64,000 nucleotides of DNA, from contig SJOL01004163.1 in NCBI GenBank assembly GCA_004794785.1, forward strand, positions 62,001 through 126,000. The letters are read 5' to 3'. Made by a program: the position numbers and the translations under genes. Positions within the stretch are counted from its first letter, which is position 1, and each line of letters opens with the position of its first letter. Source of the stretch: Opisthorchis felineus (taxonomy: Eukaryota > Platyhelminthes > Trematoda > Opisthorchiida > Opisthorchiidae). The notes beneath the pieces are model-generated. The model made no database searches. It was not told the origin of the DNA and saw nothing but the letters and a program-made list of their open reading frames with translations. This document shows, in pieces, positions 23,909 through 36,424 of this stretch.

Positions 23909-26770
23909 CCGTCTTGTGGCAAGCAAAACGCGCTGTTCGCTAGATTGGAGCAGTATTTTCCTGATCGATCGGCTATCAGCATCAAAACCAGGTTACGGGT
24001 GCTTACCTGGCAAGCACAAAAGGACGAATCATCATCTGGTGGCCCTGACTAAACTATCGGTCAAACAACGGCCTACTCGTCAGAAGCTGATGACTATAGC
24101 GTCTGGTTTAAACAAACCGTGGATTGCGCCTTGTCACTCTTGGAATCCCATGTTAACAGTTCGCTTGCTAGTGTTGACCTCCTGGCATTTGCCCGAGGGT
24201 TGCAGTCTGGCATCATGACACCGGAGCAAGTCCTGTCGCTTCTGGACCTCCACGCCTCCAGGACATTTCCACACATCTGGAAAACTGTATCCCGACGCCG
24301 TCGTCAGTTAGCCCATCGGATTCCGGTCAACCGAAAGCAGATCCGCCGAGCCAACTACGCCGCCATCCAGACCCTATACCACCAAAGACGGAAAGATGCA
24401 GCGTCTGCTGTGCTCGATGGGTCATGGAAGGATCTATACAAAGGTAACTGCGGCCTACCTCTGAACGCCGAGCAGTACTGGAAACAGGTGCTCTCAGCTC
24501 CAAAACACGTGGATAGCCGGCCAAGTCGCGTAGTAGTACCATCCGATTGGAGCTTGATCGAGCCAATTACAGGAGAGGAAGTCGGTCGTACGATCCGTTT
24601 AATGGGCAATTCGTCCCCAGGCCTGGACAAGCTCACGCCCAGGATGCTCCACCGGTTCAATGCTAACGCGCTTGCTGGGTATTTCAACTTACTCTTATTA
24701 TCTGGGGGTTGTCCCCTACATCGGTGTCGTGCCCGTATTACTCTAGTTCCGAAGGTCCCAAATCCGACTTCACCGGATCAACTGAGACCGATCTCCGTGT
24801 CATCCATTCTTGTCCGATGCTTTCATAAGGTGCTTGCTGATCGCTGGAGTCGTAGATTGCAACTGCCCTCACTCCAGTTTGCATTTCTACATCGAGACGG
24901 TTGTTTGGAAGCTACATCGCTGTTACATGCCCTGCTTCGTCACTCTTCAGCGACTGCTTCTAACCTCAGCTTGGCGTTTGTTGATATCTCGAAAGCGTTT
25001 GATTCGGTTTCGCATGACACAATCGTCAGATCTGCCAAGGCGTTTGGAGCACCGTCACCTCTAGTTCGATACATCGCACAGTCCTATGAGAATGCTGTAG
25101 CAGTTTTCCCCAATTCCGAGGTTCACTGCCACAGAGGTGTGAGGCAAGGAGATCCACTCCCCCCATTATTGTTCATCATGGCAATGGATGAGGTTCTTGG
25201 ATTGTCGATGCCGCAACTGGGATATCAGTTCCATGACACCCTAGTAGATGGTTTTGCCTTCGCTGACGACTGGGTCGTGTGTGCAGAAAGTCAGGCTCGC
25301 CTTAAAGAGAAGCTTGAAGCTGCTGCGGTCGAGTTGGGAAGAGCTGGTATGAAGATAAACGCCCGAAAGACGAAAGCGATGGTGATTTGTGGGGACAGGA
25401 AACATCGGGCGACAGCAGTCTCAGTCGAACCATTTTGCTTCGCCGAGGAACTCATCACTCCTCTGGGTCCGACAGACACCGTAACATATTTGGGCATTCC
25501 CTTTACATTCAAGGGGAAAGGGGTCTTCAACCACCGACAGCATCTGCTCAAACTGCTCGATGAGGTGACGCGTGCCCCGTTGAAGCCGCATCAAAGAATG
25601 GAGATCACGAGGAACTACCTGATACCGAGGCTGACATATTCGCTCGTGCTCGGCCAAGTCCACCGAAACACGCTCAAAAGGTTGGACAACTACATCAGGC
25701 AATCTATTCGTGGCTGGCTACGTCTACCGAAGGACACCCCGATCAGCTACATCCACGCCGGTAAACAACATGGGGGACTTGGTATCCCAAGTCTGAGTGC
25801 AACAATCCCGATGCAGCGGAGAGCGCGTATGGAAAAGCTCTTTTCTACCCAGTGCCGAGTACTACGCAATGTAGTCAACGATTCCGCATTTGGCAAGATT
25901 GTTCGGGATCTCAGCCTTCCGATCCGAGTCCATGGTGCATGCGTAAACACCAAGGAAGAGCTGGTGGCTGCTTGGGGTGATAGTCTGCACAACAGCGTTG
26001 ACGGTCGCGGTTTACGAGAGTTGGTCGCTTCACCCCTTTCGAATCGATGGCTTGTATTTCCAGAACGAGTGTTTCCTCGGATATTTATCCGCGGTATCCA
26101 GCTCCGATGCAACCTGCTCAGGACGAGAGTTAGAAGCGCTCGGCATGGTCATGGTGGCCAGACGATCTTATGTCGTGGAAACTGTGGCCAACCGGAGAGT
26201 TTGGTGCATATTTTGCAGTCCTGCTGGATCACGCATGATGCCAGATGTGCTCGTCATAATCGGGTTGCAAGGGAACTCGCAAAGCGTCTCCGTCGCCTGG
26301 GATACACCGTCTTCGAGGAGTTGAGAGCACCTACTTCGACGTCATTCCTCAAGCCTGACCTAATCGCTGTTCGGGAGCGCCAAGCAACTGTGATAGACGT
26401 TAGCATAGTCTCGGTTGGGCGCGGAGTGACTGTGTGGGATGAGAAGAAGCAGAACTATGGTGCTGATAAATATTCCCTCGCCATAATCTCAGCCCTACGC
26501 GCAATTGGTTGTGATGTCGACTTTTTGGTTCACCAACCGATGATCATCTCTTATCGAGGGATCTACCTTCATCAATCCGCCAAGGCTGTTATTGGACTGG
26601 GACTTCCTAAGTTCACGGTCAGTGACTTGTGTTTGCTTGCCATTGTGGGCTCCCTGCGTACTTACGACACTTTTATGCGTGGTACATGGCGTAGAGTGCA
26701 CATTCTTGCCATTGAATCTCACATCAGACCCAGTATGACGGACACTTTGTGCCTGATGTGCGAGTACTGA
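23909..26770 (+). pseudogene. R2-type Pol protein (reverse transcriptase and restriction-like endonuclease), truncated and with one stop
   Basis: R2-like sequence starts near 23909 (LEQYFPDRSAISIKTRLRV is pre-RT sequence), is interrupted by TAA at 24050-24052, and is then open to TGA at 26768. Counting from the GTG at 24119 (883 codons): RT motif FVDISKAFD at about 287, GDPLPP near 343, catalytic FADD at 381-384, zinc knuckle C-x3-C-x7-H-x4-C from about 685, and the endonuclease motif KPD at 745-747 with VID ending at 760. The classical motif B is GDPLSP, so Ser to Pro is unusual. Catalytic Asp residues are present. The protein would nick DNA and prime cDNA synthesis from its own RNA, but without the N-terminal DNA-binding part and with a stop this copy is probably dead. 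Confidence 0.9.
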
Positions 26771-27033
26771 ATGTGCTAGCGCTTACCGCACCTTGAAGAG
26801 CATTCAGCGTTGTTTGTCCTCTCTTCAGTCGTTGAACTTTACACGCGTGTTTCCATACCAACATTCTTACATACTTTGGGATTCATCTTATCTGAGTGGA
26901 ACTGTTGGTGGCATGACTTTGAAAGAGACGTTTCTCTCTTTTATCTCATATTCTCCTGTAACCCTTTCACATTCATCGCTTGCATTTACTTTTTATGTCT
27001 GTGAACATGCTCTTCAAAAATAAACGATAAATA
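26771..27033 (+). other. 3' UTR of the R2-clade element
   Basis: This is the non-coding tail between the stop codon and the right target-site duplication. In R2 the 3' UTR RNA is what the reverse transcriptase recognises. The end is A-rich with two AATAAA-like words (AATAAACGATAAATA). No secondary structure was worked out. Confidence 0.7.
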
Positions 27034-27047
27034 TGAGCTTTTATTAG
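27034..27047 (+). repeat. Right target-site duplication of the R2-clade copy
   Basis: TGAGCTTTTATTAG directly follows the element's A-rich 3' end. It matches the left copy at 14 of 14 bases. Confidence 0.88.
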
Positions 27048-29195
27048 GGCATACTTCTGCTTCTTAATTTGACCACTTACACCAGTTCACTATTAATTAA
27101 ATACTGTGGATTTCAGTGCCTTCTTGTTCTCTGTGTGTGCGTGTGTGTGTTGCGTCGAGTTTCACTTGTATTTATTCCCGATAAGAAAACTAGCCTGAAA
27201 TTACTTATGTCGGCCATTCCTGCTTGACAGTTGCAAAAGCAAAACCAACCTGACCTTTTGTGGGTCAAGGTCGTAATCGTGACACATTATACAGATGATA
27301 GCAGCGTTAACCAAATGGATGGGAAATTGTGAGTGCACTTGTACTGATCGAACTAAGCGAAGTGGTAAAAAAATTAATTGGGGAAATTTGAGCCACTACG
27401 TAATCAAGACTTTCCGACAGTACGATTTATAGTCTAAACCGACACGTTCTGTGAACTTCGCGCATGTACTGCTCTGGACGTTGTGATAGTAGTTCAGTCC
27501 AAAAATCAAGTTCCACCAATTTATTGAATCAAGAGATTAATGGAGTATCATTGCGCCCATGGTACACATCAGATAACAAGCAAAATGGACAGTCTATAGG
27601 GTCTATAGTCTGTACACCGCTGCTCGTCCTTCCATTCGCTCATAATTGCACGGAAACTACCGGCCTTTGATTTTTGAAACCTGTACCTCACTTCAGGTAC
27701 CACTCACATGACTGAGTCGTTGTGTTCAGGAAAATTGGGACTCCAAGTAGCCAGCTATATGGACACTCTTGAGTTTGCTTGGAACGTGCGGTACGTGCAT
27801 CACGGCTTTGGCTACACAGTCCACTGACAACCCTGTATTTACACGCCACTTATATCACCTCCCCCTCCAATGCACAGCAACCTTCGCCATCTCCTCAAAT
27901 CACTGGTGAACGAAACTGTAGCAGTTATAACCACTGTACGACAAGTACACGGTTTTCACAGCTTATAATGATGATGCCGAAATGTTTGATCCCTGACTTA
28001 TATTGTACATTATAAGTGTGTAGTAGGGAGACGGTCCGTTTTGTGCAAACCGTTTTCCACGACGGTACGGGTAAATTCCACTGGTAAAAATACACTAAAG
28101 CACTATAGCAAGCGAAACAAGATTTTGAGACTCATGTTTGGATATTTCCGAAGCAAGATAATTTTTCCATCCAAAAGTTCACCTTTAGAGTGAAAGATAG
28201 GGATATCACAGCTGATAAGTCCATGCCGTACAACAACTACTTTTATCTTACTGTGAATACCTTGGCTTTTACCTTTGACAGAATTTGGCATGCATGTTTC
28301 CACCGTAGGTATCCCACTAAGTTAACCTTGCTGTACTCATTTTAACCAGACTGGCCAGTAGCAGACTATGAGCTGTAAACCGCTTATACAGAACCATGCC
28401 TTCCCCTTCCCAGGAGAGTTCGCATGGACCCATAAACTGCCATCGTGGGGGTAGTTCTCGACGTTTTGATCTTCTATTCGCGTCTTTCATGCGACATAAC
28501 CTAGCCCAGGTCGGATCACGTTAGCTTGAGAAAATTCCCATCAAACCAACGGGTTTAAATTTTCTCCAGCATAACAAACGGATGGATTTGAGAGTGAAAA
28601 CTAACGGAGTGGCTCATCAAGACTGGGAAGTGGTCGGTGATATCCGTACGCCCGCTTTCTTTTTTGGTGGCTTGACTATCGTAGGGATACCTGATGCTTT
28701 CGCGGTAATCTGGAAGAACGGGGGTGTGCCACAAAACTTCATGGTTTCTAGTTAGCTTTCAGCCGAAGCATTTAGTTACCAATTTGAAAGACATCATCAC
28801 TGCGTACACCAATGACGACCACGCGGTTGTCATCCATATCTTTGATGCTAGTGCAAATTATGTCGGTGGGACATGCTGGGCGACTTCTTTCGGGGTCATA
28901 GGTAGGTCTCCTAAAGTGTATCAGTTTTAAGCCGACTCTCACAGAACCGAAATGAAGTTAGTCCATAGGCGGTTTTTCTAGAGGGAAGATTGTTGGGGAG
29001 GTTGGTACTGAATTTCCAAGTGGACTATTTACCCATCAGCAAACAAATGGCGCAAAAAGACAGTCAATCATTCGTTTTTCAGTACGACATCAAAACAAAG
29101 CGTGGGAGGTGGTAAGCGTGTTTTGGATCTCAAACAACGACGATGTAAAATCATGCACACATGAAAGTGACCATATCAGAAGGATGGCGTAACCA
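27048..29195. other. Part of the 20-kb intron after the R2 copy
   Basis: Apart from the TG repeat nothing is firm. The part from about 28540 may be the decayed 5' section of the RTE-like relic. Confidence 0.45.
27132..27150. repeat. Short TG microsatellite
   Basis: TGTGTGTG, one C interruption, then GTGTGTGTGT, shortly after the R2-clade copy. Confidence 0.85.
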
Positions 29196-29222
29196 ATGAA
29201 CCTGACGTCAGCGCAGGTTCAT
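29196..29222. repeat. 9-bp perfect hairpin upstream of the RTE-like relic
   Basis: ATGAACCTG and CAGGTTCAT pair around a nine-base loop, just before the recognisable reverse transcriptase frame. Confidence 0.5.
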
Positions 29223-29229
29223 GAATTCA

Positions 29230-30050
29230 ACTTGCGAGATAACGATGACTTTAAGCAAGGTGACAACTACCATACTATGTGTGATGCCACACAAATCTAA
29301 AAAATTCCACGGACTGGATCAGCCATTCTATGGACTGTTTGTGGACTTCATCAAATCCTTCGACCCAGCCAACAGACAAACACCATGGATTTTTATGAGA
29401 TCGTTTGGCCGTCTGGAAAAAAATATCAACTTTAGCAAGGCGTCCCACGCTATGGGGATAATCCAGGTGTCCAGCTATCTTGAAAGAGTTTCAAATCAGT
29501 ATTAGAAACAAACATGGTCGTGGTATAGCCCCAGTTGCGTGTAGCAAAAGTGGTGCAGCAAATCCGCATGGTTTTGGGGAGTTCTCTATTCAGCTGGACT
29601 AGTTTTCCCTTTAAAAACTGCTGCTCAGTTTAATTGTCCGCGTGGTGCTCTTTGCTGACGTCTGTGCCTTATTTTTGGACTATGAAGTGAAATTGCAGCA
29701 CCTAACTATAGCGTTTGGTCCAACAACAATATGCTTTAGCCTAACTACAAATATTTCCGAGACGCTTGGTTTTGTTGGGTTGCACCAGTCATTACGCTTC
29801 AGTTACTAGCTATTCAGATAAAAGGTTATAAGATTGCGTGCCGCAAGGATATCTGCCTAATTGGTAGCATACTGTGCTTGCTGGTCGCTTTGAGCAATGG
29901 TTTTTCAGCGATAGTCAGTTGCGCATAAATGACAGGAATTTATCGGAGTGTTGTGCTGCCTCCGCTTCTGTGGTGCCTAGACGAGATCTAGACTCTGTGC
30001 AGAAGACAAAGTCGCGATCTCTACCGATTTCTTTTGCAGTGTCAGTGAGA
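29230..30050 (+). mobile_element. Decayed RTE/CR1-like reverse transcriptase
   Basis: An open stretch at 29221-29505 contains FVDFIKSFDPANRQTPWIF and MRSFGRLEKN, matching the RT motif usually written FVDFEKAFDSVDR. Later, out of frame, comes VVLFADVCALFLDYE near 29642, where the catalytic FADD has become FADV. A pre-terminal block (GTGCTGCCTCC .. GCAGAAGACAAAGTCG) follows at 29955-30018 and is shared with 61607-61690. Several frameshifts and stops make this a dead fragment. The sequence from 28540 may belong to it, but I could not confirm that. Confidence 0.65.
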
Positions 30051-30137
30051 AATCCTTAAAATAATATGGGCAGAAAAATTCCTGAACACCAAAGGCCAAA
30101 CGCTGTGAGAATTTAATACAAGCTGAGGCAAAACCAG

Positions 30138-30172
30138 TTCCGCTGATGAGGCCATATGAGACGAATAGCCGC
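30138..30172 (+). ncRNA. Degenerate hammerhead-like core
   Basis: CTGATGA (30143-30149), then GGCCATATGAGAC and GAATA where GAAAC is expected. The spacing is that of a hammerhead with a short stem II, but only part of the stem can pair. It lies just downstream of the RTE-like relic, so it may be a separate inserted repeat. Confidence 0.3.
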
Positions 30173-33100
30173 AGGCCACACCTTAAATCGTAGTATCTAC
30201 GATTTGCTGATGAATGAGGCTTTAAATCAGGGACAGTCAAAATCCTGCCGTCGAGAGAGCCTTTAAGTGAGCATGAAAGACTAACATTCTCATTTTGAGT
30301 CATACGAGAACCTGGCACTCAATAGTAAACTCTGGAGAATGGCTATGTAAACCGCTATGAGAAACTTTGAGACACGACCCGTCGCAGAGCTGCAGAACAA
30401 ACGAGGGATTTGAGATGAGAACATTCTTCTTAGTTCGGCCCTCATCAGGCGGAAGCGTGGGTTTTAACAGGATTACTCTTGCGAGTCACCAGTGCACTAG
30501 CTGGTCCACCTGCCAAACCTGACCACATGGAACCGCGTCAAGTTTGTTCCACTTTCTAGCAAATATTTGTCCGAAATCGCTATCCTGAGGATAGCAACAT
30601 CATTTATTTTATGGGGGATGGAATAACTCAAGGATACACGTTATCACCTTGGCTGAGTCCTAATGGGCTGCTCCCAATAAGGCTTGCATAAAACTATACC
30701 AGGGATGAGGTGAAAGGGGACAGCAAGGGACCGCTGCCGTTGGTCACTGTTACGTCGTCATTTGTGCGCCGGCCGATGGCCTGTGGCAGGTCTCTGCACA
30801 TTCACCCACCGATCTTATTCTCTTGTGTCTATATCGGTGCCGAGAGCTTACATCCAGCACCGGATTTGGTTCATGACATACCGTCTGTTGCTCTCCAGCT
30901 GCGCATAGAAAATCTCGTGGTCTGACTGCCGCTGGCCGGCAAATAAGTTTCGTATACCATCCATTGCTATGTAGCTTATGTGTTATGACTGCCGTCTCGA
31001 AAAACATTAGAATGATACCCGCAACTGTTTGCCGTGTACAGACGAGCACGTTCTCCATTGAATGTCATTGTAGTTTCTCAAGGGTAATATAAATTTTCGG
31101 GGCTTGAATAATTCTTCTTTCCATAGTAGGCTTGCCAGTGATTCGAAAAAAATCACTGTTCATGTTTTTGTAAGCTTACGTAAAAAGGGGAAACAACGTG
31201 TTTTTAGGCTAAGCAAATGGTTTTTTGTGACTTCTTAAGAAGTAGGTGCTGACTCGCCACCAGTTTGTTGTATAGCTGTGTAGGCATAACTGATTTCACG
31301 ACTTTTTGTACTTTCACAAGTGGTGGAAAGTGATAATTTGCCCCGATCTTTCATAAATGCACCTCACGGATGCAGTGAAATCCATTAAAGTTGGCGTATA
31401 TATTGTCACGAGGTTCTTTGTGCTAAGCATACGAAAAAAGCGGGCTTCTCCTAGTAGGTGAGATATTTCTTATTTAGGAGGCCTTCACAGAGCCACGGCT
31501 TAAATAAAAGCTGTTCAACCAGTCTAAACAACTAGGACAGTTACGAACTCGCCGTCCAGAACAATGAGCAAGCCAAACTATTCGTTGAAGCTTGAAAATG
31601 TTCGCCTTTCCGGACTGAACCACGCATGCGCGTCATGCGTCCACTAGCCACAAATGGCAGATGTTCAAGCTTCAAACACAGGATTGGCCAAACGCATAAA
31701 TTGCCGCTGAGCTCTGACAAAAGCGAAATGCCAGTCCAATGCTCTCGTGCTTCGGTGTGGACTAACTGGACTAATGCAAATTTCAGGTCCAGTCATGCGG
31801 TGACAGAAGAGACAGAGTTAACACCATACTAGGTCATCGAATTTGCGTACGTGCTGGCAACATGGCTAGGTACTGGTCGGCAGTGGTGGCAAGGAAGTAA
31901 GCGTATGACGCCGACGTCCATACCGCGTTTGCTATCCGTTTTCCCGAAGATACCTAGGTAGGTTTAGAGCTCATGTCACGCACACGAGCAGACATTGAGT
32001 CCAACATTACAGCATTTGGTTTTAACATTCTATCGATACAGCTTTGCTTGGTCTCGTTGCAATTAACCTGGGTGGCAAGTGCGGTAGTGTTGCATTGGAA
32101 GTTCTGATCGATGTGAGCACACATGGCTTAATTTATGTGTGCGCGAACATGTGTGCATGCGTTGGAATACAGTATATTACTGTGTCTCGAGAATGGATGT
32201 TGTTGTGTGCGCCGAAAACTGTAAAGACTTCAAGAGACAAATATTTGATATTTTACGTGCTGTCAAAATAAAAATAGGTATTTCCAAAAGGGTCACAAAA
32301 GATGCGCGCGTTTGCGTCATTAAATCAAAATCTGCTGTTTCCCAACACGTTATAGTCACCTGTAGTCTCAAGCGCATTAGCTAAGCTAAATTTTGAATAA
32401 GACCCTGAGGCGCAAATCCAAAGTTGGGAATAATCAATTGTGCTATTTGTTAGCATGATTAGAATTGACACCGGTAATAAAACACGACAACGCAGTGTGG
32501 AGACAAATAGCTCCAAATTGACGTGGTTATCAAATCTTCCGAATTATCTTAGTTCGTTTTCTGCAATCAAGGTATGGCCTCTCGGGAACGCCACTGGCCT
32601 GAACACATGTACTTTTGCCCAAACAGCTTCACATGCAACATTTTCGTAAAAATAGCGCCGATGTGGATGTTTCCATTAAGACGGGGGGTGAGTAGAATGA
32701 TTGACAGCAACTCTGGGCACTTTCCAAAATATTCGAATGCCGCTGCTTATAGACCAAATCTGGACAACTTAAATCTTACAGCATGGTGATTTTTTCTAGC
32801 ATCATAATTTCTCCAATAATTATCATCACGAAAGAAGCGGATATTCGTTTTCAGTTGAAAAGCAGATGCTTCAACAGTCAACTACTTCTAAGGCCACGGT
32901 TTACTAGGAATCCTTTTTGCGTCTCAAGCGGAAGTAGCTTCTCTTTGGATTAGTCTTAACCAGAAGATTGCTGCATACAGAATGACAGCGGGTACATTAT
33001 TGTGCTATCTTTACTAAAACTTGATATGGCATAGAAAACGTTATCCAGTGTGGAAGATTGTTCTGTCCGGGGATTAAACTATAATTCCATGACTTCCAGC

Positions 33101-33497
33101 TGATGAACGGGCAGGATGCCTATCAGTGACCCAGAGTAACGATCCTCAAGTTCTTCAAGCTTCTTGTCTCTGTTCCTGTATGTGTGCCATATAGAGCAAC
33201 TTTGCATAATGCTTATATGTGATGGCTCCTGCTATACTCCATGGGGTTTGAGCTTTCCCTTGTAAAGTCATTGCTCACAGCTATGTTACCATTTATCACC
33301 TATCCTTGGCGTGAACTTGAAAACGGCGGACTGGTGAGTGGTTTGCGTTGATTTATTTGTGTCAAGAAAGTGGCACATTTATTCTGTCAGCAAATATACC
33401 GCACACTGCACTTAATGTATTGCTTCTGTCATTTGATCATTAAGTGTAAAAAAATAAAATGCATCAGTTTTAGTGCAGACGTATTAGAAAAACTTAC
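30173..33497. other. Part of the 20-kb intron before exon 33498-34089
   Basis: The GC-richer stretch at 30710-30925 has a 71-codon plus-strand frame with a proline-rich peptide, but no start context, domain or splice support. The remainder is AT-rich with no recognisable feature. Confidence 0.45.
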
Positions 33498-34089
33498 TTT
33501 CTCGAATCACGCAGGTCGGATTCTAGCATGATTATGCGTCTGTGTAACAGTTCTCTTGAGGTTTGCTCTTCTCCGTGTTGCTGGGACGGGCTGGTGATGC
33601 TTTTCAAATAAGCTATTTCTGATTCAAGCTGGCGTTTCATGGCTTCGTGTTGTTCAGCTGGAACCATATGTGTTACGGACTGGGGAATGATCGGGCGTGG
33701 CATGACTGGAGGGCGCTCAGACCTGTCTACAGGACTTGACCTATACACTTTAGGAGATTCATAGGTGTGACCATCAATATTCCGAACCACTGTTACTGGT
33801 GTACTTGAGGGTGAAGGTTCAACCTCTACGGTTGTATGTTTTCTCTGATCTGTGGATGTTCGCACTCGAGGTAGGTCACTAAACTCTGATATGCTGGTCT
33901 CCGGAGATTTAGCCGGGAAAGATTTTTGTATCCGATGCACGTATTCCTTCGATTCCGAAATCGAAGACTTAACCACTTTGACTTTGCCATCAGGTGACCT
34001 TATTACTTGCTCATCGTGGGATTCGGTATGAGTCCGTGAAACGTTATCTACTGGTCCCCCATTCGCTTGTTCTGGTTGTGAATTTGTTG
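33498..34089 (-). CDS. Largest exon of the coiled-coil gene: disordered region plus start of the coil
   Basis: This 592-bp exon has acceptor GTTCCTCGTTTCAG and donor AAA|GTAAGT. It begins with two bases (after exon 46838-47040 or the cassette) and ends two bases into a codon. It encodes about 197 residues. The first 140 are disordered and rich in Ser, Pro, Thr and Glu, with a basic patch (SPDGKVKVVKSS) and a Pro-rich stretch (ERPPVMPRPIIPQ). The last 50 become helical (EQHEAMKRQLESEIAYLKSI) and run into the coil of the next exon. Long disordered tails leading into coils are common in cytoskeletal or ciliary scaffolds, but no family signature is recognised. Confidence 0.8.
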
Positions 34090-36405
34090 CTGAAACGAGG
34101 AACAAAAAAGACTGTTCAAGTCGACACTAAACATGCGACGATGTTACTAGCAATTAAAGGAGTTATGTTGGCTTGAACGTTCATGGAGTTCACGAAAGTG
34201 ATATAAGGTCATTGACGTTGTATTGATTTTTCTCCTAATACCGTAGTTTGTGAAAAGAAATTTTGCATTTATATACGACAAAAGACATCAGATTTGAAAT
34301 ACTGGATGCATTTCTATGTGAATTATTGAACAATGCATCAAGTAAATGTGCTAGCTAGGAGGCCTCAGATAGAGCGGAACGTAATAAATGGCAGTCACCC
34401 GTGATCAATATAAAAATTGCCAAGTCCGTTTGGTCAAGCCCTTCAGCCCTGCACATCTTTAAACGATATTAACGCACGTTTGCGACACCTCAAATAGTTT
34501 GTTATCATACTGTTAACCAATCATTTTAGTCATACTTTAAACACCCCTGTAGTTTCATAATAAAGTGAGTAATGGTTAAGTGCTGATTTGGCGTTTAATT
34601 CCTTACAAAGCAATAGGTTGAAGGTAGACTTTTGGACGTCTAAGAATTGCAGTCCGTTAAATATTTGCTGTAACACTCTCACCATAAACTTATTAGAGCT
34701 TTGAGAGCAATATAAATTTTTCAATGAATTGTGTTAGAGTGATCGTTTCTGTGAAATTTAGATACCACTTTGTGCTGTCGGATTCACCACACCTCACGGG
34801 ATATAAGAACAATAATGCAGTATTCAGTTAGCTAGGGGAAAAGTAATTTTAATTTCGGTATGCATAAAATATGGATTATCCCGGGTTCAACTCAACTCAA
34901 AAAGTCATACAGGACACCGGCTAATAAAGCCAAAAAGCCTATGGTGCTAATCTACTGGAAAAAGTTCCTCGCGAGCCTCTACGTTACTGGAATCTGTAAA
35001 TTGCTTTTGAAAGTTCATGTGGCGTGTGATTGACGGTTGAAAAATGGCAAAGGAGATTAAAGTGATGGTTACCCCGGCCAGACGCGTGAGGTGTACCTGA
35101 CAGTGCACAGAACGAATAAATCTACAGGGTTGACGAACTTAACAGGTGTGGAAATCTTACCAGCAATGTGCACAGGATGCTAGTTGAAACGTAAATACCT
35201 GGCTTTCTTGTGAAACCTAAGTCCATTCAGTTCTTTCAGGTCTTTCATTCAGGTCTATGACGTGACGCACCCCAGGGGCCAAGTAAAATTTTCGACTTCA
35301 AAGGATTTGCAAGATCGGGAATTGCATCCCTTCGGTAGCGTTATAAGTGGTAAGAATGTATTTAAATTTTTCACCGTTCAACAACATGGCATAACCAGTC
35401 CACTTTAAAATAAAAGTCCGATTTTGTGTTATGGCAGCCAATTGTCAGCCGGATAAAAACTGCGAAAACCAAGTGGCTTAGCACAGGTAATGTATTTGAT
35501 TCGGTTGATAAACTTGCTAACCATCGGTGGCTAGTAAGCCAAAACCATAGAATAATATTATGAATTCCCAGTATATCGAAAGCAGCTTCTGGGAATCAAG
35601 TATCGAGTTAACCATTCGACTGCCAGGTAGGAAGCCTCAATTGAATACTGCATTCGAATCACGGGTTAGATGAAACATGAAGTAGGAGTTGCCATCTCCA
35701 AATTCATTTAATTAGAAGTGAAAACAAATGACATTGCAAAGTATTCTGCACAGATGGTACCTCAAAGATGGTGAAAGGATTGCCACTGTTCTTTTTTACT
35801 TTTTGGCCTATAGACTAGACCGTTACTTTTGAGATAATTTGTCTTCATGAGTACGGACCTATAGGAACGTTAGTGCAAAAAGAGAATAACATGTGCGAAT
35901 AACCACAAATAGTTTCTGAAACCAACTGTCTAAGCAGCTGTTATCATTATACATAAACACTAGGCCTGCTGCCCTTCATACATTGGATATGCTTCCGTTT
36001 TTAACGCCTTTTCCGAATTTGGTGAATAGATCAAATGTGGCTCCTTTTCTCTTATCTCGAGCACCTCAGTAGGATCACTGGAAGGGTACAAATTTGCCAG
36101 GACATGTGATACGATTAGTTTCTGGGATTTTTTTATCGAATGTTTTTCTTGTGTTCGGAAGTATGACCGAGCCGTTCGTGTCTATTTTGCTTGCCAACTA
36201 TCAATGATAGCCCACTGAGAACTCAGGTTTTGGTTTCAACCAAACACCTTTGAGGCTTCATTTCCTTTGGGCGGATCTCACAGTCACTTATCCCTAACTG
36301 CCGCAAATTAGCTATTCATATTCATTTGGTCAAAAAACGTTGGATTTGGACTGAACTTATACTAGGAATGCCACATAAAACCGGTAGAAATATCAAAGAA
36401 CTTGT

Positions 36406-36424
36406 GTTATGTTATGTTATGTTA
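36406..36424. repeat. GTTAT pentanucleotide repeat
   Basis: Three full GTTAT units plus GTTA in tandem. Confidence 0.85.

Larger units (their letters stand above)
23879..27033 (+). mobile_element. 5'-truncated R2-clade non-LTR retrotransposon
   Basis: The element is delimited by a 14-bp direct repeat (TGAGCTTTTATTAG) at 23865-23878 and 27034-27047, the target-site duplication left by target-primed reverse transcription. It contains a patterned filler, one long open frame with reverse transcriptase and restriction-like endonuclease domains, a 3' UTR of about 260 bp and an A-rich end (AAAAATAAACGATAAATA). The N-terminal zinc-finger and Myb region of R2 proteins is missing. The target is ordinary AT-rich intron sequence, not 28S rDNA where classical R2 inserts. 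It lies in the 20-kb intron of the coiled-coil gene, in the opposite orientation to that gene. Confidence 0.9.

Noticed and set aside
23865..27047. Possibility that the R2 copy marks an rDNA fragment
   Set aside because: No 28S sequence flanks the element; both sides are AT-rich unique sequence with a clean 14-bp duplication.
30442..30448. Antisense CTGATGAGGGCCGAAC hammerhead-like word
   Set aside because: Stem II is absent and GAAA is replaced by GAAC, which is too little to call.
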